NCBI GenBank assembly: GCA_015075185.1
Contig: JABTUW010000001.1
Location: 248,001 to 312,000 of the forward strand
Reading direction: 5' to 3'
Length of the DNA: 64,000 nucleotides
From: Anaerolineales bacterium
Lineage (GTDB): Bacteria; Chloroflexota; Anaerolineae; 4572-78; J111
The position numbers and the translations under genes were made by a program. Of the stretch, positions 16,979 through 25,724 are shown piece after piece. The first letter of the stretch is position 1; every line of letters starts with the position of its first letter. The notes beneath the pieces are model-generated. The model made no database searches. It saw only the letters and a program-made list of their open reading frames with translations, and was not told the origin of the DNA.

Positions 16979-19354
16979 ATGACTAAACGAATATTCTGGT
17001 TACTGGGGTTGCTAGTAGCCGTAAGTATAGTTCTGGGAGCCTGTACGGGTAGTCAACCTGCGGCCCCCGCCGAAGAAAAGCCTGCCGAGAAGCCAGCGGC
17101 GACTGAAGCTGCGGCTCCAACCGAAGCCCCGGCGGCGACTGAAGAAGCCGCGGCTCCAACCGAAGCGCCCGCCGCAACCGAAGAAGTGGCGGCAGAAGCT
17201 CCCGCCGCCGAAGGCTGCACCGATGCTGTCGGCTGCGTTGAGATTGCGGCAGGTGATCCAATCCACATCGCCTGGATTCAAAGCGTTTCCGGGGCCACCG
17301 CCCCGCTTGGCACGGATGAGGTGCGCGGCGTCGAAATGGCCATTGACGATAAGGGCGGCGAAGTGCTCGGCCACCCGGTCGAACTGACCGGCGAAGACTC
17401 GCTGTGCAGCGCCGAAGGCGGCCAGACGGCCGGGACCAAGATTGCTGCCGACCCGACTGTCGTCGGCGTCATTGGCACGACCTGTTCCAGCGAAGCCCGC
17501 GCCGCGATGCCCCTCCTGGCCGATGCCGGGATGGTCATGATCTCCGCTTCCAACACTAACCCCGACCTGACCGACCCGAACCATCCCGATCATTATCCGG
17601 GTTATCTGCGGACGGCTCACAATGACCTGTTCCAGGGCCGGATTGCGGCCGAGTATGCCTACAATGAGTTGGGCCTAAAGACAGCCGCCACGATCCACGA
17701 TGGCAGCCCCTATGCGGAATCATTACAGCGGGTCTTTGCCGAAGTGTTTGCCGAACTGGGTGGAAGCATTACCAGCCAGGAAGCCGTCAACATTGGCGAC
17801 ACCGATATGAAGGGTGTCTTGACCAAGATTGGGGCCGACAAACCCGAAATTATCTACTTCCCCATCTTTGAACCCGAAGGGGATTTCATCGCCGCTCAGA
17901 AATGTGATGTCCAGGACCTGGCCAATACCTATCTGATGGGCGCTGATGGGTTGTTGTCCGACACCATGCCGGAAGCCGCCGGCGAATGTGCCAATGGCAT
18001 GTTCCTGTCCGGCCCCTACGTACATGGTCAAGCGTATGATGATTTTGTGGCCAAGTACACCGAGAAATACGGCGAAGCCCCGATCAGCGGCTATCACGCC
18101 CATGCCTATGATGCGACCAATATCCTGATCGCAGCTATCGAGAAAGCAGCCGTCCAGAAGGAAGATGGTTCACTCAGCATCGGGCGGCAGGCACTGCGAG
18201 ATGCGATGTATGCGACGAAAGATTTTCAGGGCCTGACCGGAAATTTGGGTTGTGATGAAAATGGCGACTGCGCGACAGGCGAAGCTCTCGCCGTCTTCGA
18301 ATTAACCGAGGCCGAGATTGTGGATGGAAAATGGCCGCCCCAAGCCATCTGGACTCCTGGCGAAGGAGCAATTGAGGGCGCTGCCAGCGAAGCCCCGGCC
18401 GAAGCTGCTGCCGAACCGGAAGCCATGTCCGTAGACATCGAACCCATCCGCATCGCCCTAGTCATGCCCAGCACCATCAGCGACTATGCCTGGAGCCAGT
18501 CCATGTATGACTCGCTGAAGCAGATCCAGGAAGCTGCCGGGGGCGAAGATGTGGTCGAGATTGCCTACACCGAGAATATGTTCAACGTCACCGACGCCGC
18601 TGCCGCCATTCGCGACTACGCCGACAATGGCTATAACCTGATCATTGCCCACGGTGCGCAGTACGGCACTTCCCTGTTTGAAATCGCCCCCGACTTCCCC
18701 GACACCAGCTTTGCCTGGGGCACCACGACCAACACCGGCGCGGACCAGGGCATTACTAATGTCTTTGCCTATGAACCGCGCGGCGACGAGGGCGGTTATG
18801 TGTCCGGTGTGCTGGCCGCTAAACTTACCGAGGCCAAGGTCATCGGTTTGGTCGGCCCGGTTGACGCCGGCGATGCCAAGCTCCATGTGGATGGGTTCCT
18901 GGCCGGTGTGAAAGCGACCGACCCCGAAGTTCAGGTCAATGTGTCTTTCACCGGCTCCTTTGGCGATACGGCGCTGGCTGCCGAGGCTGCCAACGTGCAA
19001 GTTAACGCCGGGGCCGATGTACTGACCGGCTCATCCCAACAGGTGGTCGGCGCGATCGGCGTGGCTAAAGAAAAGGACATTCCCTGGATCGGCATCCAGG
19101 CTGACCAAAGTCCAGTTGCACCTGAGGTGGTCGTCGCTACCGCCCTCTACGACTGGAAGAACCTGGTGCTTGAAATGATCAAGAGTCACCAGGCCGGCGA
19201 AATGGGGGGTAAAGTCCTCCAACTCACCTTCGCCAACGGCGGCATCCGCATGATCTACGGCGACACACTGCCGGAAGAAGCTGTGGCTGCGGCCCAAGCA
19301 GCCGAAGCCGGGTTGGTTGACGGTTCTATCGAAATCGAGGTCGAACCGAGATAA
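16979..19354 (+). CDS. Lipoprotein fusing a LivJ-type and a BMP-type periplasmic-binding domain
   Basis: About 791 residues, start set at 16979 after GCAGGAGAAGAAA. The lipobox VLGAC puts the lipidated Cys at position 22. Residues 24-80 are an Ala/Pro/Glu/Thr repeat linker (PTEAPAATEEAAA). Residues about 93-455 form a branched-chain-amino-acid-type binding fold (IHIAWIQSVSGATAPLGTDE, VVGVIGTTCSSEARAA, YHAHAYDATNILIAAIEKAA). A second acidic Ala-rich linker leads into a complete BMP/nucleoside-binding domain at about 486-780 (IRIALVMPSTISDYAWSQSM, IIAHGAQYG, FAWGTTTNTGADQG). Each domain alone is normal length for its family. The neighbouring transporter genes match the BMP half. The role of the LivJ half is unknown; a two-ligand sensor or dual-specificity receptor is possible. 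Confidence 0.88.
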   Translation: MTKRIFWLLGLLVAVSIVLGACTGSQPAAPAEEKPAEKPAATEAAAPTEAPAATEEAAAPTEAPAATEEVAAEAPAAEGCTDAVGCVEIAAGDPIHIAWIQSVSGATAPLGTDEVRGVEMAIDDKGGEVLGHPVELTGEDSLCSAEGGQTAGTKIAADPTVVGVIGTTCSSEARAAMPLLADAGMVMISASNTNPDLTDPNHPDHYPGYLRTAHNDLFQGRIAAEYAYNELGLKTAATIHDGSPYAESLQRVFAEVFAELGGSITSQEAVNIGDTDMKGVLTKIGADKPEIIYFPIFEPEGDFIAAQKCDVQDLANTYLMGADGLLSDTMPEAAGECANGMFLSGPYVHGQAYDDFVAKYTEKYGEAPISGYHAHAYDATNILIAAIEKAAVQKEDGSLSIGRQALRDAMYATKDFQGLTGNLGCDENGDCATGEALAVFELTEAEIVDGKWPPQAIWTPGEGAIEGAASEAPAEAAAEPEAMSVDIEPIRIALVMPSTISDYAWSQSMYDSLKQIQEAAGGEDVVEIAYTENMFNVTDAAAAIRDYADNGYNLIIAHGAQYGTSLFEIAPDFPDTSFAWGTTTNTGADQGITNVFAYEPRGDEGGYVSGVLAAKLTEAKVIGLVGPVDAGDAKLHVDGFLAGVKATDPEVQVNVSFTGSFGDTALAAEAANVQVNAGADVLTGSSQQVVGAIGVAKEKDIPWIGIQADQSPVAPEVVVATALYDWKNLVLEMIKSHQAGEMGGKVLQLTFANGGIRMIYGDTLPEEAVAAAQAAEAGLVDGSIEIEVEPR

Positions 19355-19366
19355 GCTGTTGGTTAT

Positions 19367-19418
19367 CGTGTTGCGTGTTGCGGGTCAACCGGTAAGGGAA
19401 CACGCAATACGCAACACG
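19367..19418. repeat. Inverted repeat between binding-protein and ATPase genes
   Basis: CGTGTTGCGT (19367-19376) pairs with ACGCAACACG (19409-19418), with further partial pairing inside (GTTGCG / CGCAAT). It sits in the 90-bp gap within the operon and could stabilise or attenuate the transcript. No T-run follows. Confidence 0.5.
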
Positions 19419-19444
19419 TATTGAGAGATTGAATACAACTTTAC

Positions 19445-21013
19445 ATGAGCGAAAACAACCTCCTTCCTTCCGGCCTGCCGCGCATTGAGTCCATTGAGAT
19501 GCGGGGAATTGTCAAACGATTCCCTGGAGTGCTGGCCAATGATCACGTTGACTTTGATGTGAAAGCCGGTGAAATCCACGCTCTGCTCGGCGAAAATGGG
19601 GCGGGCAAAAGCACGTTGATGAAAATCCTCTACGGCCTGTACCAGCCCGATGCCGGCGAGATTCTGCTCAACGGCCGGCCTACTCGGATTCATTCGCCGC
19701 TGGACTCGATCAACTACGGCATTGGCATGATCCACCAGCATTTTATGCTGGTCGACTCGCTGACAGTGGCCGAAAATGTCGCCCTGGGGCTGAAATCATC
19801 CCGCGAGCCGCAGCTTGATTTGGATAAGGTATCGGCCCGGATTCGGGAGTTGGCCCATAAATATGGGCTTCAGGTTGACCCCAACGCCCAGGTATCGCAG
19901 TTGGCCGTAGGCCAGCAGCAGCGCGTCGAAATAATGAAGGCACTTTATCGGGGGGCAGCGCTGCTAGTACTGGATGAACCCACCGCCGTCTTAACGCCCC
20001 AGGAAGTAAATGACATTTTTGCCATCTTCCGGCAAATGGCTAAAGACGGTCACGCCTTGATTTTTATCTCCCACAAACTCCACGAAATTCTGGATCTGAC
20101 CGACCGGGTGACAGTGCTGCGTGACGGCAAAGTGATCGGCACCCGGCCAACGGCGGGCGCAACCAAGCGTGATCTGGCCCAGATGATGGTCGGTCGGGAG
20201 GTAGCCCTGGAACGCGGCCGGACCGCCTCGCAGCCCGGCGAGGTGCGGCTCAAATTGCAGCAGGCCAACGCGGTCAATGGGCAAGGCAGGCCGGTACTAC
20301 GTAATATCAATTTTGAGGTTCGCAGCGGCGAAATTGTCGGCGTGGCTGGCGTGTCCGGCAACGGCCAGAGACCGCTGGCCGAAGCGATTGCCGGGCTGTG
20401 GCCCCTGAGCAACGGCCAGATTTTTCTGGAAAATAAGCCCGTGACTGGCCTCGCCCCAGCCGCGATGATTGACGCCGGCCTGTCCTACATTCCCGAAGAA
20501 CGCATGCACGACGGGGCGATTAAAGATTTTACGGTGGCCGAAAACCTGATTTTGCAGGATCATATTCGCCCCCCTTACAGTCAAGGTATTTTCCTTAACT
20601 TCAGTCAAATCGCGCAGCACGCCAGCGTGCTGATTCGCCGCTTTAACGTCAAGACGCCCAGCACCGAAACACCACTAAAGAATCTGTCGGGGGGTAATAT
20701 CCAGAAACTGATCCTGGCCCGAGAGCTGGCCCGTCAGCCGCGCGTCCTCATTGCCGCCCAGCCCACGCGCGGAGTAGACATCGGCGCAACCGAGTACATT
20801 CATAACCAACTCCTGCAGCAACGGGCCGAGGGTCTGGCCACCCTGCTCATTTCCGAAGACCTTGACGAAATCCGGGCCTTGTCTGACCGGATTATCGTAA
20901 TGTTTGGCGGCGAAATTATGGGAATTGTCGAGAACAGCCAGACCACGGTCGAGGAGTTGGGCTTGATGATGGCCGGCGAGCGGCACGAGATTGTTCCAAC
21001 AGAACCCACGTAA
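19445..21013 (+). CDS. Nucleoside-type ABC importer ATPase, tandem domains (NupO/YufO-like)
   Basis: 522 residues, two ABC domains. Domain 1 has Walker A LLGENGAGKST and Walker B LLVLDEPTAVLTPQE. Domain 2 starts near residue 270 with a degenerate Walker A (GVSGNGQRPLAEA), keeps the signature LSGGNIQKLILARELA, and has IAAQPTRGVD, in which the catalytic Glu is replaced by Gln, as usual in this RbsA/NupO group. It energises the permeases at 14544-16708. Close paralogue at 25725-27275. The start is the ATG shortly after the inverted repeat. Confidence 0.92.
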   Translation: MSENNLLPSGLPRIESIEMRGIVKRFPGVLANDHVDFDVKAGEIHALLGENGAGKSTLMKILYGLYQPDAGEILLNGRPTRIHSPLDSINYGIGMIHQHFMLVDSLTVAENVALGLKSSREPQLDLDKVSARIRELAHKYGLQVDPNAQVSQLAVGQQQRVEIMKALYRGAALLVLDEPTAVLTPQEVNDIFAIFRQMAKDGHALIFISHKLHEILDLTDRVTVLRDGKVIGTRPTAGATKRDLAQMMVGREVALERGRTASQPGEVRLKLQQANAVNGQGRPVLRNINFEVRSGEIVGVAGVSGNGQRPLAEAIAGLWPLSNGQIFLENKPVTGLAPAAMIDAGLSYIPEERMHDGAIKDFTVAENLILQDHIRPPYSQGIFLNFSQIAQHASVLIRRFNVKTPSTETPLKNLSGGNIQKLILARELARQPRVLIAAQPTRGVDIGATEYIHNQLLQQRAEGLATLLISEDLDEIRALSDRIIVMFGGEIMGIVENSQTTVEELGLMMAGERHEIVPTEPT

Positions 21014-21064
21014 AGTTTTTCCAATTCTTGGAATAATGAAATCTAGTTGAGCTGAGGTTCAATC

Positions 21065-21538
21065 ATGGATGAATCCCATCTTCAGCATCTTCGCCGGGCG
21101 ATTGAAGTCGCCCGCCGTTCCAGGGAACATGGCAATCACCCCTTCGGGGCTATCCTGGTTGACGAAAATAACGAAGTCATCCTGGAAGCGGAAAATACGG
21201 TTAATACCGAGCAAGACTGTACCGGCCACGCCGAAACGAACCTCATTCGCCTGGCAACACACCAATTTAGCCCGGAAACACTGCGCAAATGCACCCTCTA
21301 CACCAGCACCGAACCGTGCGCCATGTGCTCCGGAGCGATTCACTGGGGCCAGGTGGGCCGGGTCGTCTATGGCCTGAGCGAAGAGGGATTATATGCCTTG
21401 ACCGGCAGCCACCATAAAAATGAAACGATGCTCCTCCCCTGTCGTGAAGTTTTTGCCCGCAGCGGCCGCCCGGTGGAGGTCATCGGCCCGCTGTTGGAGG
21501 ATGAGGCAAGAGTGGTTCATGAAGGATTTTGGACATAA
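21065..21538 (+). CDS. Nucleoside/nucleobase deaminase (guanine-deaminase-like, CDA fold)
   Basis: 157 residues. Zinc-dependent cytidine-deaminase fold with the catalytic TGHAETN (His and Glu) and EPCAMCSGA (two Cys) motifs. Length and the HPFGAILVDENNEVI segment fit guanine deaminase and related deaminases better than tRNA-adenosine deaminase TadA. Set among a xanthine-dehydrogenase-type enzyme and nucleoside importers, it may convert guanine to xanthine or deaminate a related base in the cytoplasm. The exact substrate cannot be read from sequence. Confidence 0.85.
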   Translation: MDESHLQHLRRAIEVARRSREHGNHPFGAILVDENNEVILEAENTVNTEQDCTGHAETNLIRLATHQFSPETLRKCTLYTSTEPCAMCSGAIHWGQVGRVVYGLSEEGLYALTGSHHKNETMLLPCREVFARSGRPVEVIGPLLEDEARVVHEGFWT

Positions 21539-21590
21539 AATCCTTTCACGCTTTACAAAGTATAAACTTTAAAACAAAGGAGTTTTACCC

Positions 21591-22598
21591 ATGAGTCAAG
21601 ACCGAGTAGCCCTCTATTTGCAGGATGCTCACGAGCTGCGCGAGGGGATGAAAATCGCCCAATATGCCGAGAAACACGGTTTTGAAGCTGTGTGGCAGGC
21701 CGAGAGCCGCCTGGTGCGGGATGCCATCGTGCCGATGGCCGCCTTTGCCGCCGTGACCGAGCGGATCAAGGTCGGCTCCGGGGTTATCAACAACTGGACC
21801 CGCAACATCGGCCTGCTGGCGGCGACCTTCCTTACCCTCGACGACCTGGCTCCCAACCGGATCATCTGCGGCATCGGGGCCTGGTGGGACCCCCTGGCGG
21901 CTAACGTCGGCATCGAACGGCGCAAGCCGTTACAAGCTATGCGCGAAACGATCGAGGTGATGCGCCGCCTGCTCAACATGGAAAATGTCACTTACGAGGG
22001 CGAATTCCACAAGGTAAAAGGCATCGAACTCGATGTGGTGCATGGCCGGCGCGAACCCCGTCATGTACCGATCATGATCGGTGCAACCGGCCTGAAAATG
22101 ATGGAGATGACCGGCGAAATTGCCGACGGCGCAGTGCTCAACTACTGCGTGCCGCCCGAATATAACCACGAAGCATTGAGCGCCTTGAAAGCCGGCGCTG
22201 AACGAGCCGGGCGCACCCTGGCCGACATTGACCGGCCTCAATTAATGATTTGTTCAGTTCACACCGATAAAGCCCAGGCTCTGGACGGGGCGCGCTGGAT
22301 GCTCACCCAATACCTGGCCCAGCAGCCCCACATCGCCAAGGCCAGCGGCGTCAGCGATGAGGTGGTCAAGAAAATCCAGAGCATTTTGGGCTGGCCAGCC
22401 ACCAAAGAGCAGATCAGATCAGCGATGCCCCTGGTGCCGGATGAGTTGGTCCAACGTATCACCGCCAGCGGCACACCGGAGGAGGTCAAGGCCAAGGTGC
22501 GCGAGTACGTGGCTAACGGCTGCACCTGCCCCATCCTTTATCCGCTGGGCGATCCGTATTTGATGATCGAGATCTTCTCTGATGGCTACAGCCAGTAA
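21591..22598 (+). CDS. LLM-class flavin/F420-dependent oxidoreductase
   Basis: 335 residues, RBS AAAGGAGTTTTACCC. A luciferase-like TIM barrel: [77 protein letters not shown] and [13 protein letters not shown] match the bacterial-luciferase/methylene-tetrahydromethanopterin-reductase family. These use FMN or F420. RutA-type members open pyrimidine rings, so a role in heterocycle breakdown fits the neighbourhood, but this is inference. It lies 52 bp after the deaminase. Confidence 0.88.
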   Translation: MSQDRVALYLQDAHELREGMKIAQYAEKHGFEAVWQAESRLVRDAIVPMAAFAAVTERIKVGSGVINNWTRNIGLLAATFLTLDDLAPNRIICGIGAWWDPLAANVGIERRKPLQAMRETIEVMRRLLNMENVTYEGEFHKVKGIELDVVHGRREPRHVPIMIGATGLKMMEMTGEIADGAVLNYCVPPEYNHEALSALKAGAERAGRTLADIDRPQLMICSVHTDKAQALDGARWMLTQYLAQQPHIAKASGVSDEVVKKIQSILGWPATKEQIRSAMPLVPDELVQRITASGTPEEVKAKVREYVANGCTCPILYPLGDPYLMIEIFSDGYSQ

Positions 22599-23018
22599 AG
22601 GGTCTCACTGAAGCCCTAATCGAGTATATCTTTCTGAACGGAGCGGAGTGAAGAGTCGTCTATCCGAAACTTCACTTTGGAACAAGTTTTGCCAGACTCT
22701 TTGCTTCCTCCGGTTGCTCAGGCCAAGCAGTAACATTTCCCCATTAAGAGATTTCTATCGTCAACACTGTTTTTGACAAAAACAGCGTTTTGCCCCAAAA
22801 TTCCCCGCACCCCAAAAGCGATACCAGTACCCTATTATAGGTTAACTCTTTTTCCTGTTACGTTCCGATCTACTGCCGTACTTCGTCATAGTTAAAACTT
22901 AAATATACCTTTATCGGGCAAAGAGAACCGCGAAAGCACAGCCCGACCAAATTTGTCGGCTATTTTGGTTTCTGTGTTTTGGCGGTTTTTATTTTCACTT
23001 GACACCCTTGAGGTGGTG
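22599..23018. other. 420-bp intergenic region before the Rieske remnant
   Basis: No gene seen. It contains a fragment of the dispersed repeat family (GAACGGAGCGGAGTGAAGAG near 22635), a short hairpin CTGTTTTTGACAAAAACAG near 22769, and a small inverted repeat CCGACCAAATTTGTCGG near 22943. The fragment and the degraded gene that follows suggest a site of past rearrangement. Confidence 0.5.
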
Positions 23019-23289
23019 ATGAAAGAGGATGCAGTTCTGGTCAATGATTGGCACCCCGTAACTCCTCTGGAAGATCTGGTTGACTGCGGAGTGTTAGGTC
23101 TGCAGCTTCTGGACAATGCGCCTTCGTCGCGACCAAATCTTTGGACAGGACCAGCCGATTGTAGGATCGCAGCAGCCAGAGCTTTTACCCCTCGATTTGC
23201 AGGCCGAGCTGCACCTGCGTTCGGACCGCATGGCGATCGCCTATCGTAAATGGCTCAACCAATTAGGTCTATCCTTCGGGACAGCTTAG
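23019..23289 (+). pseudogene. Rieske oxygenase remnant with internal deletion and frameshift
   Basis: The ATG at 23019 opens a frame encoding MKEDAVLVNDWHPV...GVLGLQLL, matching the first 30 or so residues of the intact Rieske proteins at 23322 and 29394. The sequence then jumps, in another frame, to DQIFGQDQPIVGSQQPELLP and AELHLRSDRMAIAYRKWLN, ending QLGLSFGTA with TAG at 23287-23289. This matches the last 60 residues of those proteins. About 230 central residues, including the Rieske cluster and iron site, are missing. It is a dead third copy directly upstream of an intact one, consistent with tandem duplication followed by deletion. Confidence 0.9.
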
Positions 23290-23321
23290 TTGGCGGAAAA
23301 CGTTTAGCGCAGAGGGTTTGT

Positions 23322-24290
23322 ATGATCAATGATTCCGTTCTGGTTAATGATTGGCATCCCGTGGCCAGTTCTACCCAACTCGACGAGGGTGGGGTGCTGG
23401 GAGTTCGCTTGTTGGCAGAAGATTTAGTCCTATGGCGGATCAATGGCCGGGTCTTGGCCTGGCAGGATTTGTGTATTCACCGGGGGACGCGCCTGTCATT
23501 GGGCCGGGTTGAAGATAATTTTCTGGTTTGCCCCTATCATGGCTGGACTTACAATGAGCAGGGAAGGTGCATCCGCATTCCTGCCCATCCTGACCAGCAG
23601 CCGCCAGTCAAAGCCCAAGCCAACACTTATCGCGTTCAGGAGCAATACGGCCTTATTTGGGTCTGCCCGGGAGACCCCCAACACGAGATTCCCCCCTTCC
23701 CGGAGTGGGATGATCCGGCTTATCGCAAAATTTTGTGCGGCCCCTACTCGGTTAGTGCTAGCGGCCCGCGCATTATTGAAAATTTCCTCGATATTGCCCA
23801 CTTTCCCTTTGTTCATGAGGGTATCTTGGGGGTAGCCAGTCACCCCGAAATCGAGGATTACGAGGCCGGCATCGAACCCGAAGGAGTGGTAGCAACGGGG
23901 GTGCGAGTCTACCAGCCGGACCCGTATGGGACGGGTCGGGGGGATACCGTCGCTTATACTTACCGTGCTTTTCGCCCGCTGACCGCTTATCTTCTCAAAG
24001 AGTCGACCGGGCCTCGCTTTTCTATCTTGCTGATCATTACCCCCCATGACGTGGTCGAGAGTACAGCCTGGATGTGGATGGCCATGAACTACGGCCATGA
24101 CATTCCCGAAGCGGAACTCATTGCCTATCAGGATACTATTTTTGCCCAGGACCGCCCCATCGTGCAGTCCCAGCGGCCGGAGCTTTTGCCCCTGGATTTA
24201 CAAGCTGAGCTGCACCTGCGCAGCGATCGGACAGCCATTGCCTACCGCAAGTGGCTGAATCAGTTGGGACTCACATTTGGCACATCCTGA
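23322..24290 (+). CDS. Rieske non-heme iron oxygenase (VanA/PaO-like alpha subunit), copy A
   Basis: 322 residues from the ATG at 23322 (RBS AGAGGG); the longer frame runs through the upstream remnant. The Rieske [2Fe-2S] motif is CIHRGT...CPYHGWTY near residues 47-70. The mononuclear iron site is ENFLDIAHFPFVH near residue 155-168 (D-x2-H-x4-H). These enzymes hydroxylate or demethylate aromatic or N-methyl substrates with O2, using electrons from a reductase not encoded nearby. About two-thirds identical by eye to copy B at 29394, especially at the C-terminus (QSQRPELLPLDLQAELHLRS). The setting among nucleoside importers suggests N-demethylation or hydroxylation of a heterocycle, but this is speculative. 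Confidence 0.9.
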   Translation: MINDSVLVNDWHPVASSTQLDEGGVLGVRLLAEDLVLWRINGRVLAWQDLCIHRGTRLSLGRVEDNFLVCPYHGWTYNEQGRCIRIPAHPDQQPPVKAQANTYRVQEQYGLIWVCPGDPQHEIPPFPEWDDPAYRKILCGPYSVSASGPRIIENFLDIAHFPFVHEGILGVASHPEIEDYEAGIEPEGVVATGVRVYQPDPYGTGRGDTVAYTYRAFRPLTAYLLKESTGPRFSILLIITPHDVVESTAWMWMAMNYGHDIPEAELIAYQDTIFAQDRPIVQSQRPELLPLDLQAELHLRSDRTAIAYRKWLNQLGLTFGTS

Positions 24291-24406
24291 CTTCAGGCTG
24301 AGAACAAAGGAGGTGGTTGCTGCAAATTTAAGTTAAGGGAATATCTCAAGAAGATTTTTGAGTTGGTTTAAACATATTGCCTAAATTAAAGGGGGAGTAA
24401 AAAATA

Positions 24407-25465
24407 ATGAAAAGAGTTTCTATTACTACCATAGTGCTGTTGATGGTTGCTGTGCTGTTGATCACCGCTTGCGCCGCCGCCCAACCCGCTGCTCCGGCCC
24501 AGACAGAGCAACAAGCTCCGGCAGCCGAACAACCGGCCGCCCCGGCGGAAAGCGGTTCAAAGGGAAAATTTGCCCTGGTGCTCAGCGGTCCACGGGATGA
24601 CAACTCCTGGAATGAAGCGGGCTATGATGCCCTCATGGCTTTGAAAGATGAGGGGGTTGAGGTAACCTTCTCCGAGCGCGTCGCCCCGGCTGACGCGCCC
24701 CGTGTTTTACGCGAACTGGCCGACGCTGGCTATCAGATGATCGTGGCCCACAGTTTTGGCTACCAGGATGCCGTTTTTGAAGTAGCCAAGGAGTATCCCG
24801 ATACTAATTTTGCCTGGGGCGGCGGCATCAATCGCACCGACAAGAACGTCGCCGACTATGATCAGCCCTTCTACGAAGCGGCCTATCTGGCCGGTATTAT
24901 TGCCGGGCACGTTTCCAAAACGGGGAAGTTAGGCGCGATTTACGGCTTTGATATCCCGGTTTGCCATGCCATGGGCGAGGCCCTCTTGGCCGGCGCTCAA
25001 ACGGTCAAGCCGGAGGCCACTTTAACTTCTGTTGCAGCGGGGGATTGGTACGATGCCGCCAAGGCCAAAGAGGCAGCCCTGGCTCAGGCCGATACCGGCG
25101 TTGATTACTGGGTCCAATGCGGCGAAGGTCCTACGCTGGGGGCCATTGAAGCGGCCAAAGAGAAGGGTGGTTATGCCACCGGCTATGTGGGCGATATGAC
25201 CGAAAGCGGGCCTGATGTCGTCTTGACCAATATCGTCTGGAATCTGCGCCCCATGTTCAAAGACATGCTGAAGACGACTCTCGATAAGAGTTTCAATGCG
25301 CCGTACTATCGCTACGGTATTGCCGAGGGTGCGCTGGATTTAACGGTTAATCCTAAGCTGGCCGATAAGATTCCGGCTGAAGCTACGCAGCAGGTGGACG
25401 AAGCCAAAGCCAAGGTCCAAAGCGGCGATCTGAAAGTGCCCTTTGTGCCGGAAGCGGCCAAGTAG
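24407..25465 (+). CDS. BMP-family nucleoside-binding lipoprotein
   Basis: 352 residues. Signal peptide with lipobox LLITAC (Cys at about 22), an Ala/Pro/Gln-rich linker, then the BMP fold: FALVLSGPRDDNSWNEAGYD, MIVAHSFGYQDAVFEVAKEY and NFAWGGG. It is the extracytoplasmic receptor for the importer encoded downstream (25725-29362). Unlike the binding protein at 16979 it has only one binding domain. RBS AAAGGGGGAG lies at the usual distance from the ATG. Confidence 0.92.
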   Translation: MKRVSITTIVLLMVAVLLITACAAAQPAAPAQTEQQAPAAEQPAAPAESGSKGKFALVLSGPRDDNSWNEAGYDALMALKDEGVEVTFSERVAPADAPRVLRELADAGYQMIVAHSFGYQDAVFEVAKEYPDTNFAWGGGINRTDKNVADYDQPFYEAAYLAGIIAGHVSKTGKLGAIYGFDIPVCHAMGEALLAGAQTVKPEATLTSVAAGDWYDAAKAKEAALAQADTGVDYWVQCGEGPTLGAIEAAKEKGGYATGYVGDMTESGPDVVLTNIVWNLRPMFKDMLKTTLDKSFNAPYYRYGIAEGALDLTVNPKLADKIPAEATQQVDEAKAKVQSGDLKVPFVPEAAK

Positions 25466-25477
25466 GTCCAACTTTGA

Positions 25478-25524
25478 GGAGTCAGCATCCCTAGATGCGG
25501 GAACATCTGGGGATGCGTTACTCC
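25478..25524. repeat. Hairpin after the BMP gene
   Basis: GGAGT-GCATCCCTAGATG pairs with CATCTGGGGATGC-ACTCC around a 6-nt loop, with small internal mismatches. It may act as a processing or attenuation signal between the binding-protein gene and the ATPase gene. On the minus strand it is followed by T residues. Confidence 0.5.
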
Positions 25525-25572
25525 CTAAAAAATTGGATTCACTGAGACTCCCAAACACTTTTTGATTCCCAC

Positions 25573-25711
25573 AGGACTTTCGCTTGTCACTGCTTCGCGT
25601 GAACGGAGCGTAGCGGAGTGAAGAATCCCTGAGATGTTCGATGGCAGGCCAGCCTTCTAGGGATTTTTCGCTCCCTACGGTCGCTCAAAATGACATCCAA
25701 GCGAAAGTCCT
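25573..25711. repeat. MITE-like element with perfect 14-bp terminal inverted repeats
   Basis: A 139-bp element bounded by AGGACTTTCGCTTG (25573-25586) and its exact complement CAAGCGAAAGTCCT (25698-25711). The interior carries GAAGAATCCCTGAGA and TCTAGGGATTTTTCGC, a second mirror pair shared with the repeat at 2752-2828. It has no coding capacity and no clear target-site duplication. It sits 13 bp before the ATPase start. Confidence 0.7.
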
Positions 25712-25724
25712 ATCCCAATAAAAA

